38,866 nt of DNA. It comes from Rhizobium giardinii bv. giardinii H152. Its GTDB lineage: Bacteria; Pseudomonadota; Alphaproteobacteria; Rhizobiales; Rhizobiaceae. Location of the stretch: assembly GCF_000379605.1 (NCBI RefSeq), contig NZ_KB902578.1:183362-222227 (forward strand), read 5' to 3'. This document shows positions 8,467 to 17,053 of this stretch, in pieces (position 1 is the stretch's first letter; each line of letters opens with the position of its first letter). The position numbers were made by a program, and so were the translations under genes. The notes under the pieces were generated by a model that saw nothing but the letters and a program-made list of their open reading frames with translations, made no database searches and had not been told where the DNA came from.

Positions 8467-9351
8467 TCAGCCGCCTGCGCCTTCGAGATGAGCGCGCAGG
8501 CGGCTTTTTTGCGTCTCCTCGTCGAGAAGGACGCAGACATCGCAGAATGTTCCGCCATCCGTCCGGTAATACAGGCAGCAACCGCTTCGCAGGCGAAAAA
8601 CGCGCTCCACCGGCACGCCATCCACGATTGCGGCGATGTTTTGATAACGCAGGGCGCCCGACTTCAGCGGCGAACCTTCCGTGTTAACGATCGCAAGTGC
8701 CCAGGCCATCGCCTGCTCCTCCTGCGCCGACGCTGCCCCTATTTCGAGAAACGCACCGGCAATGCCGTCGGCAGCCAGCCGCCATTGCGCAACCGATGAC
8801 AGACCGGTGTGGGCCCTCACCGTTTCGATGACCGGCGCAAGGTTGGCGATGAAGCCGTCATGGAACAGGGCCGCATTGTCGGGGCCTTTGCGAAAATCGC
8901 GGAAGCGAAAATGAAGGCGGCGCAAATCGGACGGGAAGACTTCCGCCCCGTTTTTGCGGGAATATGGTTCAAAGCGAATGGCAAGGCTGCTCGGATCGAG
9001 ATCCGGGACGAGACCACTTCTCAAAAAAATGCCGCCTGCTGCAAGACTGAGATGATGACCGTAGAAGGCGATCAGATGAGCGCCCTTTGTGCGGTCATCC
9101 ATTCCGGCGGCAAACCGGCCCTGATAGTCCAGAAGTTCGTCGATCTCGCGACACGCGTCGGCCACGGGCGAAAAATCCGTTTCGTCGCCGTCAACAGAGG
9201 CTCCCACCTGCGGAAACTGCTGCGCAAGCCAGGCCAAGGCCGCTTGCGCATCCTCCATCAGGGGAGAGGCAGGCCAATCGCCGGTATTCGCGTTCTCGTC
9301 CAAAGCGTGCCGCCCGTTTCTATGCCGGCCACCCGAGTATCTTAAAGCCAA
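8467..9351 (-). CDS. FhuF-family ferric-siderophore reductase
   Basis: 294 residues if the TTG at 9351 is the start; an internal ATG at 9258 would give 263. The decisive feature is near the C-terminus: CC, ten residues, C, two residues, C (CCLYYRTDGGTFCDVC). This is the unusual [2Fe-2S] motif of FhuF-type reductases, which release iron from hydroxamate siderophores in the cytoplasm. The TTG start overlaps the stop of the upstream glucanase-like gene by ten bases, implying coupled translation. No siderophore transporter is present in the window. The last codons coincide with the cbtA terminator stem. Confidence 0.8.
   Translation of the reverse strand: MALRYSGGRHRNGRHALDENANTGDWPASPLMEDAQAALAWLAQQFPQVGASVDGDETDFSPVADACREIDELLDYQGRFAAGMDDRTKGAHLIAFYGHHLSLAAGGIFLRSGLVPDLDPSSLAIRFEPYSRKNGAEVFPSDLRRLHFRFRDFRKGPDNAALFHDGFIANLAPVIETVRAHTGLSSVAQWRLAADGIAGAFLEIGAASAQEEQAMAWALAIVNTEGSPLKSGALRYQNIAAIVDGVPVERVFRLRSGCCLYYRTDGGTFCDVCVLLDEETQKSRLRAHLEGAGG
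8470..8510 (+). terminator. Rho-independent terminator of cbtBA
   Basis: An 11-bp perfect stem gccgcctgcgc/gcgcaggcggc (8470–8480 and 8494–8504) is followed by tttttt (8505–8510). It lies entirely inside the 3' end of the convergent ferric-reductase gene, whose stop codon is 8469–8467. Confidence 0.92.
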
Positions 9352-10631
9352 CCGCCGGAAAAGCCAGCTCTTTTCAAGCCGCGCCGGATGACCGGCGACC
9401 CCCGCATCAGGTTCCAGAGGAGACCGGTGCGATGATTTTCAATCATCATCAACAGCAGACCCTGGTCAAGGGCGACGCTGCGGCTGTTGAGCCAGCCTTC
9501 GGCGGTCTTGCCGGGAACGCTTGGATTGAAACTGCCCAGAAACCGTCCATCGCGGATCACCCCGGGATAGGTCGAGACGATGTGGCGCGTCGCCGACATC
9601 GCGGCCTTCGGCTCAAACGGCAGACAGGCGAGCGGTGCCCATGGCGCAATCGTGCCGTCGTCCGGACCGAGCGGCGCGCCGCGCGCTGCGTAACCGGAAA
9701 ACCGTTGATGGCGGCCATCCAGCAGCCGGCGCGGCCTCAAGGGTCCGTCGCAGGACGTCAACCCCCACATATCGGCACCATAGCCGGCAAAACCGCCGGG
9801 ATTGCTGATCGCATAGTCGCGCTGCACGGCAATCGCTCGGCGGGTGTTCTCGAAATAGTCTGTGTCCTTCGCCGCAACGGCCGCGTCGCGAATGCCACGG
9901 AAATCGATAAAGGCATGCGAAAAAAGATGGATGAACAATGGCCCGGCATAGAGGAACGGCTTCTCCTCCACCGTCATCCAGTCGAATTTCCCGGCGAAGG
10001 CATCGTAACTCTCCCTGCCGATCGGGTAAGACGGAGAAGCAAGCGCCAGAACATAGAGGACGATCGCTTCGCTGTAGGATTCCCAGCGATAGGACAGAAA
10101 GCCGCTGCGCGGCTTCCAGCCGAGCCAGAACGCCCCTTTGCCGTCGAGAGCCCAGGCCCAGTTGGCGCGGGCATAGAGCATGGCCGCGCACGACCGGATC
10201 TCTGCCTCGACTTCGTTTTCCTGGTTGAAATAGGCGGCCGCCGTCAACACGCCGGCAATAAGAAGCGCGCTGTCGATCAGTGACAGCTCGCTGCGCCATG
10301 TCCGCTGGCCGGTCCTCATGTCGAGAAAGTGGTAGTAGAGGCCCTTGTACCCCGTCGCGTTCTTGTCGCGGCCCTGCCGGCTTTCGGCGAAGAAACGCAG
10401 CGTCACCAGCGTCCTGGCCGCGGCATCCGCCCGGCCTATCCAGCCTCTCTCCACGCCGACCGGAAAGGCCGAAAGGCCAAAGCCCGTCGCCGCGATGCTG
10501 GACGGGACGCCGGGGAGAGACGTGTCGGCGATAAGCCCATTGTCCGGATTCGCATATTCAAGGAAGTAACCGAACGCCGCTTGCTGCAACCGGTCGAGAA
10601 GGACCGCGTCCGTGTCATTTTTCAAAAGCAT
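9342..10631 (-). CDS. Glucoamylase-like (PF10091-type, GH144-like) protein, probable beta-1,2-glucanase
   Basis: 429 residues from the ATG at 10631, which has GGAG about ten bases upstream. A TTG at 10658 is also in frame but has no better support. The (alpha/alpha)6-type sequence includes LQQAAFGYFLEYANPDNGL, TGFGLSAFPVGVERGW, GYKGLYYHFLD, ELSLIDSALL and FWLGWKPRSGFLSYRWESYSE. These are typical of the glucoamylase-like domain shared by GH144 endo-beta-1,2-glucanases and the middle part of cyclic beta-glucan synthases. No signal peptide is evident, which suggests a cytoplasmic enzyme. It is the first gene of a two-gene unit with the ferric reductase. Substrate is inferred from family only. 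Confidence 0.8.
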   Translation of the reverse strand: MLLKNDTDAVLLDRLQQAAFGYFLEYANPDNGLIADTSLPGVPSSIAATGFGLSAFPVGVERGWIGRADAAARTLVTLRFFAESRQGRDKNATGYKGLYYHFLDMRTGQRTWRSELSLIDSALLIAGVLTAAAYFNQENEVEAEIRSCAAMLYARANWAWALDGKGAFWLGWKPRSGFLSYRWESYSEAIVLYVLALASPSYPIGRESYDAFAGKFDWMTVEEKPFLYAGPLFIHLFSHAFIDFRGIRDAAVAAKDTDYFENTRRAIAVQRDYAISNPGGFAGYGADMWGLTSCDGPLRPRRLLDGRHQRFSGYAARGAPLGPDDGTIAPWAPLACLPFEPKAAMSATRHIVSTYPGVIRDGRFLGSFNPSVPGKTAEGWLNSRSVALDQGLLLMMIENHRTGLLWNLMRGSPVIRRGLKRAGFSGGWL

Positions 10632-10787
10632 TTCATCAAGCACTCCAATCAACCGCAAGTTTCACCACAAGGCTGCCGCTTGGGCAAATCACCGATTGTT
10701 GAATTCGCCAATGTGCGAAAGAATCGCCTAACGAACGACCTGTGCTACACTTTTTGCTCTTGCGACCGGCAGCAGTGATTGGATGAC

Positions 10788-11588
10788 ATGATGTTCACAA
10801 CACTCGCGATGCTTCTCAGTCTCACGGGCGCGGCCGCCCTCACTCCGGCCGCCAGCAACAACCAGGTCGATGTCGCGCTCGTCCTCGCCGTCGACATGTC
10901 CGGTTCCATGGATATCGAGGAAGCGCGCGTGCAGCGCATGGGATATGTGGAAGCGCTGCGCCATGCGGAATTCATCAATGCTGTAACCGCGGGCCTCAAT
11001 GGCCGCATCGCCATGAGCTATTTCGAGTGGGCCGGCAGCGTCAACGAAACGTCGCTGGTCGAATGGCAGTTGATCGATGACGCGGAGGACGCCGCAGCGT
11101 TCGCCGATCGGATCGCCGCCCGGCCGGTTTACACGCGACGCGGCACATCGATTTCCAACGCCATCGCGTTTGCCTCGAAACTCATCGCCACCATCCCCTA
11201 TGATGCCACGCGTCGGGTGATCGACGTGTCCGGCGACGGCCCGAACAATCTCGGCCCGCCGGTCGACCCGGCCCGCGATGCAGCGGTCGCGAGCGGCACA
11301 GTCATCAATGGCCTTGCCATCATCATCCGCCCGTCCGGCAGCGCCGGCTCGCTGGACCGGTATTATGCGGACTGCGTCATCGGCGGCCCAGGTTCCTTCG
11401 TGCTGCCCGTTCGCCGATCGGAGGATTTCGCCGTGGCGATCCGGCAAAAACTGGTGATGGAGGTGAGCCACCGGCAACCGGTGGAACAGGTGGTTCCGGT
11501 CCAGGTCGGCCCTGCCACCGATTGTCTGATCGGCGAGAAACTGCGCCCCCGCCTCCTTGATCGTGTCTATCCCGAACTGGACCGGTAG
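10788..11588 (+). CDS. Secreted DUF1194 (VWA-like) protein
   Basis: 266 residues from the ATG at 10788 (10791 is an equally good ATG). The N-terminus (MMFTTLAMLLSLTGAAALTP) looks like a signal peptide ending near residue 20. A von Willebrand A-like fold follows: VDVALVLAVDMSGSMD holds an intact DxSxS metal site, with RRGTSISNAI and RRVIDVSGDGPNN as later elements. This pattern is the DUF1194 family of rhizobial periplasmic proteins, whose function is unknown. It is divergent from the glucanase-like gene and convergent with the amine oxidase. Confidence 0.82.
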   Translation: MMFTTLAMLLSLTGAAALTPAASNNQVDVALVLAVDMSGSMDIEEARVQRMGYVEALRHAEFINAVTAGLNGRIAMSYFEWAGSVNETSLVEWQLIDDAEDAAAFADRIAARPVYTRRGTSISNAIAFASKLIATIPYDATRRVIDVSGDGPNNLGPPVDPARDAAVASGTVINGLAIIIRPSGSAGSLDRYYADCVIGGPGSFVLPVRRSEDFAVAIRQKLVMEVSHRQPVEQVVPVQVGPATDCLIGEKLRPRLLDRVYPELDR

Positions 11589-11622
11589 GCAGTTTAAAGT
11601 CCGATCGTCGCCTGTCCGGAGG

Positions 11623-12942
11623 TCATCCCCCCAATGGACCGGTGGCTTCTGCCATTTGGACTTGTGATTTCAATGCCGCCATCACCTGCAAGGCGGCCTC
11701 GCGACCGGCAACAATCGCACCTTCGATGTAGGCCGGAAAGGACGAGGCCAGTTCCGAGGCGGCAAAATGGACGGGCGGCGCACCGGCCCGGATAATCGCT
11801 TCGGCGGCGTAGGCTGACACATCGGTGATGACATCGCTATAACCGCCCCCGCTCCAGCGATCATCGACCCAGTCGCGCATCCGAAAATCCGTATAGTCTC
11901 CGCCCTCGCTGCCCAGCGCCACGACCAGCCGGCGGATGATTTCGGACCGGATGAACCCAGCCCCCTTGCCGCTCCATTGCGCAGCCAGTGGCCCTCCGAC
12001 GAACACGACGAGCGCCGCCGCGCGATCACTGCTGACGTCGCAGGCGAAAAGACCAAGGACATCGCGCCACATCACCATGCCGCTCAATCCACGATCGCGC
12101 CAGAAAGGCCGTTCGTATCGCACGAACATCTTGATGACGGTGCCGCTTTTCCAGGCACCGAGCGCATCTATCAGCGGCTGCGGCAGAGCTGGCTCGTGGG
12201 CGATCCGCGAAGCCATCACCGGCGGGGCGGCAACGATGATCTGCCGGGCCTTGAGCACGCCACGATTGCCGGTGGCGACCGTTACCGATAGATCCCTTCT
12301 CGCAATATGCGTGACGTCCGTGTCGAGCTGCAAGCGGGGACCAAGCGTCGCCGCCAGGGCCTCGGCCACGGCATGTATCGTCCCTTCGACGAAATATTGC
12401 AGCTCGTTGCCATTGCTGGTGGTGCGCCGATCATTGTCGATGAGGTACCAGAGCGGAATTTCGCCGATCGGGCGGCACCAGAGCCCCTCGACCATCGCCT
12501 GATAGCCCGCCTTGACATCCGGCGGATCGCTCTGCCGGGCAAGCCACGCCTCCGCCGTCAGGCCGGCGATAATCGGATCGTGCGGGTCGATCCTGTTTGC
12601 CCGCGCCCGGATACGGCTCGATTCCGCAAAAGTGAAACCGGTTTCCGTGGATTGGGAATCCCATTGTATCAGGAAGGCGCCCTCCATGGGCGTTTCGGCA
12701 AGCACTTTGCCGAACCGGCGCGTCAGGGCCATGATTTCCGGCATCTCGTCGCAGATGAACTGACCGCCCGTGTCGACCCGCACACCATCCGAAAAAGCCG
12801 CCGACTCCACGCGTCCCCCGACACGATCCCTCGCTTCGAGGACGATGACATCGAGCCCCGTGGCAACGAGCGCATCCGCCGCCGAAAGGCCGGTAAAGCC
12901 GGCCCCGACGACGATTACATCTGTATCGAATTCACTCACCAA
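11623..12942 (-). CDS. Flavin-containing monoamine oxidase-like protein
   Basis: 439 residues. The first codon is TTG at 12942 or GTG at 12939; neither has a strong ribosome site. The N-terminal FAD motif is VIVVGAGFTGLSAADAL, then EARDRVGGR, the signature of the amine oxidase family. The C-terminal FAD contact region appears as HFAASELASSFPAYIEGAIVAGREAA. No signal peptide is seen. It probably oxidises an amine to an aldehyde with release of H2O2 and ammonia; the substrate is unknown. The polyamine-type transporter operon lies just upstream on the same strand, but a 126-base gap separates them, so a shared role is a guess. Confidence 0.85.
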   Translation of the reverse strand: MVSEFDTDVIVVGAGFTGLSAADALVATGLDVIVLEARDRVGGRVESAAFSDGVRVDTGGQFICDEMPEIMALTRRFGKVLAETPMEGAFLIQWDSQSTETGFTFAESSRIRARANRIDPHDPIIAGLTAEAWLARQSDPPDVKAGYQAMVEGLWCRPIGEIPLWYLIDNDRRTTSNGNELQYFVEGTIHAVAEALAATLGPRLQLDTDVTHIARRDLSVTVATGNRGVLKARQIIVAAPPVMASRIAHEPALPQPLIDALGAWKSGTVIKMFVRYERPFWRDRGLSGMVMWRDVLGLFACDVSSDRAAALVVFVGGPLAAQWSGKGAGFIRSEIIRRLVVALGSEGGDYTDFRMRDWVDDRWSGGGYSDVITDVSAYAAEAIIRAGAPPVHFAASELASSFPAYIEGAIVAGREAALQVMAALKSQVQMAEATGPLGG

Positions 12943-13068
12943 TGGGCTCGCCGGTCGCGTTCAGGATCTGGACTTGTCGCCTTCCGCTGCCTCAGACGCA
13001 GCCGCGGCGCCTCAAACGGGGACGTTTACCCGCTCTATCACTTCCTGACGTCTCGCTCAAAGGGAAGA

Positions 13069-13806
13069 TCAAACCGCGGCTGGGGCAAACGCCCCCATCG
13101 CCCCCGCATACACCTTGGCGAGCGGCGTCGCATAGGACCCGCGCTTGCTCGTCGTCAGCCGCTGCGCAATCAGCGCCTCGGCCTGCTTGACTGCCGCCGA
13201 AACCCCGTCGATGACGGGCACCCCGTATTCCTCCTGCAGGCTGTAGGCGAGATCGGCCATGCCGGCACAGCCGAGCACGATGGCTTCGGCGCCGTCTTCG
13301 ACAAGCGCCATTTCGATCTGGCGACGCAGCTTGCCGAGCGCACCGGACGCCGGATCCTCCAGTTCCAGCACCGGGATGTCCGCCGCACGGACCTTCGCCC
13401 GACCGCCGAAGCCATAGTGGCGTGAGAGATTCTCGAGCAGCACCCGCGAGCGCTCCAGCGTCGTCACGACGGTAAAGCGCTGGGCGAGAAACCCCGCTGT
13501 CACCAGCGCCGATTCGCAGAGCCCCAGCACGGGGAAGCCGGCCAGGGAGCGGGCGGCATCAAGTCCGGTATCGTCGAAGCAGGCAATCACCGCCGCCTGC
13601 GCACCGGTGGCATCGGCTTTTTTGATCTCCGCCAGCAAACCGGGCAGGGCGAGCGCGCCATCGTAGTGGCCTTCGATAGAGGCCGGGCCCATCTGCGACG
13701 TGGCCGCGATGATTTCGGTCCCGGGTCCGGCGACGGCGCGGGCGGCTTCCGCCGCCTTTTCCGTCATGGAGCGGGTGGTGTTCGGGTTGACGACAAGAAT
13801 GCGCAT
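13069..13806 (-). CDS. Asp/Glu/hydantoin racemase family protein
   Basis: 245 residues. It begins with MRILVVNPNTTRSMTEKA, the typical start of hydantoin racemases. The two catalytic cysteines of the family are in VIACFDDTG and VLGCAGMADL. It lies six bases downstream of an ABC permease gene and is the last gene of the transporter operon 18142–13069. The pairing suggests the imported compound is a hydantoin, an amino acid or a related molecule needing racemisation. A match to allantoin racemases is also possible, as they belong to the same superfamily. Confidence 0.85.
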   Translation of the reverse strand: MRILVVNPNTTRSMTEKAAEAARAVAGPGTEIIAATSQMGPASIEGHYDGALALPGLLAEIKKADATGAQAAVIACFDDTGLDAARSLAGFPVLGLCESALVTAGFLAQRFTVVTTLERSRVLLENLSRHYGFGGRAKVRAADIPVLELEDPASGALGKLRRQIEMALVEDGAEAIVLGCAGMADLAYSLQEEYGVPVIDGVSAAVKQAEALIAQRLTTSKRGSYATPLAKVYAGAMGAFAPAAV

Positions 13807-13812
13807 GCGGGA

Positions 13813-14634
13813 TCAGACCAGTTTCGCTTGCCTGCGGCGCATCACCAAGATGATCGCGAGCGCCAGGAGGATGATTGTGAAGGAAAACAGCGTCGTGACC
13901 GTGCCGAGCGCATAGAGCACCGGCGTCGTCACGTTGGTCGTCATGCCGTAGATTTCAAGCGGCAGCGTATTGTAGGTGCCGGATGTCATCAGCGTGCGGG
14001 CGAATTCATCGTAGGAGAGCGTGAAGCCGAACAGGCCGACGCCGATCAGGCTCGGCGCGATCATCGGCAAAAGCACATGCCGGAACGTCTGCCAGGACGT
14101 CGCCCCGAGATCGCGGGCGGCTTCCTCGTAGGACGGCGAGAAACGGTTGAACACGGCAAACATGATCAGCACGCCGAAGGGCAGCGTCCAGGTGAGGTGC
14201 GCACCGAAGGCCGACGAATACCAGGCCGGCTTGAGGCCGAGTTGCTGGAAGACGACGCCGATCCCGAGCGAGATGATGATCGACGGCACGACAAGGCTTG
14301 CGACCGCCAGGTAGAACAGCACCGTCGAGCCTTTGAACTTGCGGCGGAAGGCCAGACCGGCGAGCAGCGAAACGAGCACGTTGACCACCATGACCATCAG
14401 CCCGAGCGAGAAGGACCGCTTGAAGGATGCCCCGAAATCGCCGACCGCTTGCTGTTCGAAAAGGTTGTAGAACCAGTGCACCGAAACGCCGTTGAGCGGA
14501 AAGGTGAGCCCCCCGTCCGGCCCCTGGAAGGACAGGATCAGAACAGCTGAAAGCGGTCCATAGAGGAAAAGCACGAACACGGCGAAAAAGACCGCCAGCA
14601 CGTAGAATTCCAGCGTGCGCTTTTCATGGGACAT
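13813..14634 (-). CDS. ABC transporter permease (PotC-like)
   Basis: 273 residues with six probable transmembrane helices, starting with VLAVFFAVFVLFLYGP. The cytoplasmic EAA loop reads YEEAARDLGATSWQTFRHVLLPMIAPSL in shape, with the conserved E-A-A-x3-G spacing at about residues 177–186. This is the second permease of the spermidine/putrescine-type set. It starts three bases after the stop of the other permease and is followed by the racemase after six bases. Confidence 0.92.
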   Translation of the reverse strand: MSHEKRTLEFYVLAVFFAVFVLFLYGPLSAVLILSFQGPDGGLTFPLNGVSVHWFYNLFEQQAVGDFGASFKRSFSLGLMVMVVNVLVSLLAGLAFRRKFKGSTVLFYLAVASLVVPSIIISLGIGVVFQQLGLKPAWYSSAFGAHLTWTLPFGVLIMFAVFNRFSPSYEEAARDLGATSWQTFRHVLLPMIAPSLIGVGLFGFTLSYDEFARTLMTSGTYNTLPLEIYGMTTNVTTPVLYALGTVTTLFSFTIILLALAIILVMRRRQAKLV

Positions 14635-14637
14635 GGC

Positions 14638-15564
14638 TCAAAGCTCCTTGCGGATGTCGACGACGCGCAAGATGGCGGCGACCATCAGAAGCACGACGAT
14701 CAGCAGAACGACGGCGTTGGCGGCGGCGGCCGGATATTGCAAGAGCGACATCTGGTTCTTCATCATCAGCGCCACGGACGCGCTCTGCCCGCCGGACATC
14801 ACCTGCACCGTCGAGAAATCCGCCATGACCAGCGTCACGACAAAGATCGAGCCGATCGCGATGCCGGGTTTTGCCAGAGGCAGGATGACGTTCCAGAGAA
14901 TCTGCCGGCCGTTCGCTCCGGCGTCCCGCGCCGCCTCGATCAGCGACTTGTCGATGCGCATCAGGGTGTTGAAGATCGGCGTCACCATGAACAGCGTGTT
15001 GAGATGCACCATGGCGAGCACCACGGCGAAATCGGAATAGAGCAGCCATTCGATCGGCGCTGGAATGAGGCCCATCTCGATCAGCGTCGAATTGACGAGA
15101 CCGTTGCGACCGAGCACCGGGATCCAGGAGATCATCCGGATGATGTTGGAGGTGAGGAACGGCACGGTGCAGACGAGGAACAGCACCATCTGCATCGTCG
15201 TCGTGCGGATGTGGAAGGCGAGGAAATAGGCGACCCAGAAACCGATCACCAGGGTCAGTCCCCAGACCAGCGCCGTATATTTCAGCGTGTTCAGGTAGGT
15301 TTTCCAGGTGACCCAGGAACCGAGCGTATCGGTGTAGTTCATCGTCAGGAAATCGGGATAGAGCCCGGCGAAGTCGTAATCCCAGAAACTGACGACGGCG
15401 ATCATCAGGATCGGCAGCAGGAAGAAGAAACCGAGGATCAGCGCCAGCGGAGCGGCCTGCAGATAGGAGGCGACACAGGCTGCGATCCTGCCGATGCTTG
15501 CAATGAGCGCCAGCCTGGCGGGCGCTTCGATCTGCGGGTGCTCTTCCGTGATGGTTGCTGTCAC
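14638..15564 (-). CDS. ABC transporter permease (PotB-like)
   Basis: 308 residues. After a polar N-terminus of about 25 residues there are six helices, the first being APLALILGFFFLLPILMIAV. The EAA loop is IEAARDAGANGRQILWNVIL, followed by PLAKPGI. It is co-directional with the solute-binding gene upstream, but a 167-base gap holding a RIME-like element separates them. Confidence 0.92.
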   Translation of the reverse strand: MTATITEEHPQIEAPARLALIASIGRIAACVASYLQAAPLALILGFFFLLPILMIAVVSFWDYDFAGLYPDFLTMNYTDTLGSWVTWKTYLNTLKYTALVWGLTLVIGFWVAYFLAFHIRTTTMQMVLFLVCTVPFLTSNIIRMISWIPVLGRNGLVNSTLIEMGLIPAPIEWLLYSDFAVVLAMVHLNTLFMVTPIFNTLMRIDKSLIEAARDAGANGRQILWNVILPLAKPGIAIGSIFVVTLVMADFSTVQVMSGGQSASVALMMKNQMSLLQYPAAAANAVVLLIVVLLMVAAILRVVDIRKEL

Positions 15565-15609
15565 GTGTCGGTCTCCGGTTCATGTCCGAACGGTCATTGA
15601 TGCGGAGGA

Positions 15610-15725
15610 TGCCCCTCTCCCGCCCTGTCGGGCACCTTCTCCCCGCGAGCGGGGAGAAGGGAGTTGCGGCAGCCTCCATCGTCCCCTCTCCCCGTTTACC
15701 GCGGAGAGGGCCAGCGTGAGGGGCA
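15610..15725. repeat. RIME-like mosaic element inside the ABC operon
   Basis: The outer arms tgcccctc (15610–15617) and gaggggca (15718–15725) enclose two hairpins: ccttctccccgcgagcgggg with its complement (15635–15660), and ccctctccccg…gcggagaggg (about 15684–15710). This is the composition and structure of rhizobial intergenic mosaic elements. It lies between the solute-binding and PotB-like genes. Confidence 0.75.
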
Positions 15726-15731
15726 GTTCCC

Positions 15732-17021
15732 TTAAGCAGCGATGAACTCGTTCCAGCGCTTGACCATATAGCGGTCCTCGTCCATCACCGAATTCCAGCA
15801 CGCGACCTTGCCCATGCGCTCCACGAACGAGCCGCCGTCGCGCACTGCGCCTGCCTTCTCCATGACCTTGCCTTCGGGCGACAGGATATCGCCCTGAGCC
15901 GGCTTGCCCTCGATCCAGTAGCCCCACTCGTCGGCCGACATGAATTCCTTGGCGGTGTCCATGGCGGCGGAATAGTAGCCCTGCCGGTTGAGGTAGCCGC
16001 CGACCCAGCCGGACGTGTACCAGTTGATATATTCATAGGCAGCGTCGAGCTGTGCACCGCTGAGGTGCGCAGCAAGTCCGAGACCGCCGCCCCACGAACG
16101 GTAGCCTTCCTTGAGCGGCTGATACTTGCAGGCGATGCCCTTCGAGCGGACGGCAGCGACGGCCGGCGACCACATCGACTGGATCACGACTTCGCCCGAA
16201 GCCATCAGGTTGACCGACTCGTCGAACGACTTCCAGAAAGCGCGGAACTGGCCGTCCTGCTTGGCCTTGATCAGGAAGTCGATCGTCGCGTCGATCTCTT
16301 CCTTGGTCATGTTGCCCTTGTCGGCATATTTGATGTTGCCCATGGCTTCCATGATCATCGCGGCGTCCATGATGCCGATCGACGGGATGTTGAGGATCGA
16401 CGTCTTGCCCTTGAAGGCCGGATCCATGATGTCGGCCCACGTGGTGATTTCGCGACCGACGAGATCCGGACGAATGCCGAGCGTATCGGCGTTGTAGATG
16501 GTCGGAACCATGGTGAACCACTGCGTCTCACCCTTGGCAAAGGTCTTTTCGCCCGGCGCTTCGACGAAACCGACAGTGTGCGGTGCGGTGCCTTGCGCGA
16601 TGACGCTGTCGGGCGTGAGCTTGCCGGTTTTGAACAGCGGCACGATCTTGTCGTAATATTTCAGCTTCTTGATATCCATCGGCTGGATGACGCCGGCCGG
16701 AAACACCTTCTTGAGGATCCAGTATTCGATGTCGGCGATGTCGTAGCTGTCCGGCTGCGTCACGGCGCGCTGGGCGGCGGCGTCGGAATCGGTCGCCGTC
16801 ATCTCCAGGGTGATGCCGAGGTCGGCCTTGCACTTCTCGGCGATCGCGTTGATGTTCGAGACTCCGGTGCCGAACTGGCGCAGCGTGATCGGGTTCTGCG
16901 CCCAGATCGTCGGGAAGCCGGTGATCAGACCGGAGCCGATCACGGCACCGGTTGCCGCGGCACCGGTCTTCAACAGGCCGCGTCTTGAAATTCCCTTAGG
17001 TGTCTTGTTTTCAGTCGTCAT
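15732..17021 (-). CDS. ABC transporter periplasmic solute-binding protein (PotD-like, Tat signal)
   Basis: 429 residues. The N-terminus has the twin-arginine motif SRRGLLKTG (Arg13–Arg14) and a hydrophobic stretch ending near IWAQ, so export by the Tat route is likely. The rest is a type-2 periplasmic binding fold of the family 1/PotD group, with elements such as TWADIMDPAFKGK and WYTSGWVGGYLNRQGYY. It follows the ATPase gene after 32 bases. The ligand is not evident; the linked racemase points to an amino acid or hydantoin-like compound rather than a polyamine. Confidence 0.9.
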   Translation of the reverse strand: MTTENKTPKGISRRGLLKTGAAATGAVIGSGLITGFPTIWAQNPITLRQFGTGVSNINAIAEKCKADLGITLEMTATDSDAAAQRAVTQPDSYDIADIEYWILKKVFPAGVIQPMDIKKLKYYDKIVPLFKTGKLTPDSVIAQGTAPHTVGFVEAPGEKTFAKGETQWFTMVPTIYNADTLGIRPDLVGREITTWADIMDPAFKGKTSILNIPSIGIMDAAMIMEAMGNIKYADKGNMTKEEIDATIDFLIKAKQDGQFRAFWKSFDESVNLMASGEVVIQSMWSPAVAAVRSKGIACKYQPLKEGYRSWGGGLGLAAHLSGAQLDAAYEYINWYTSGWVGGYLNRQGYYSAAMDTAKEFMSADEWGYWIEGKPAQGDILSPEGKVMEKAGAVRDGGSFVERMGKVACWNSVMDEDRYMVKRWNEFIAA

Positions 17022-17053
17022 TTCAGTTCCCTCTTTTTGATGTTGATAAAGGA

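Noticed and set aside
14624..15679. 351-codon frame over the PotB-like permease and RIME element
   Set aside because: Reads through the repeat and has no membrane pattern; the permease frame is clear.
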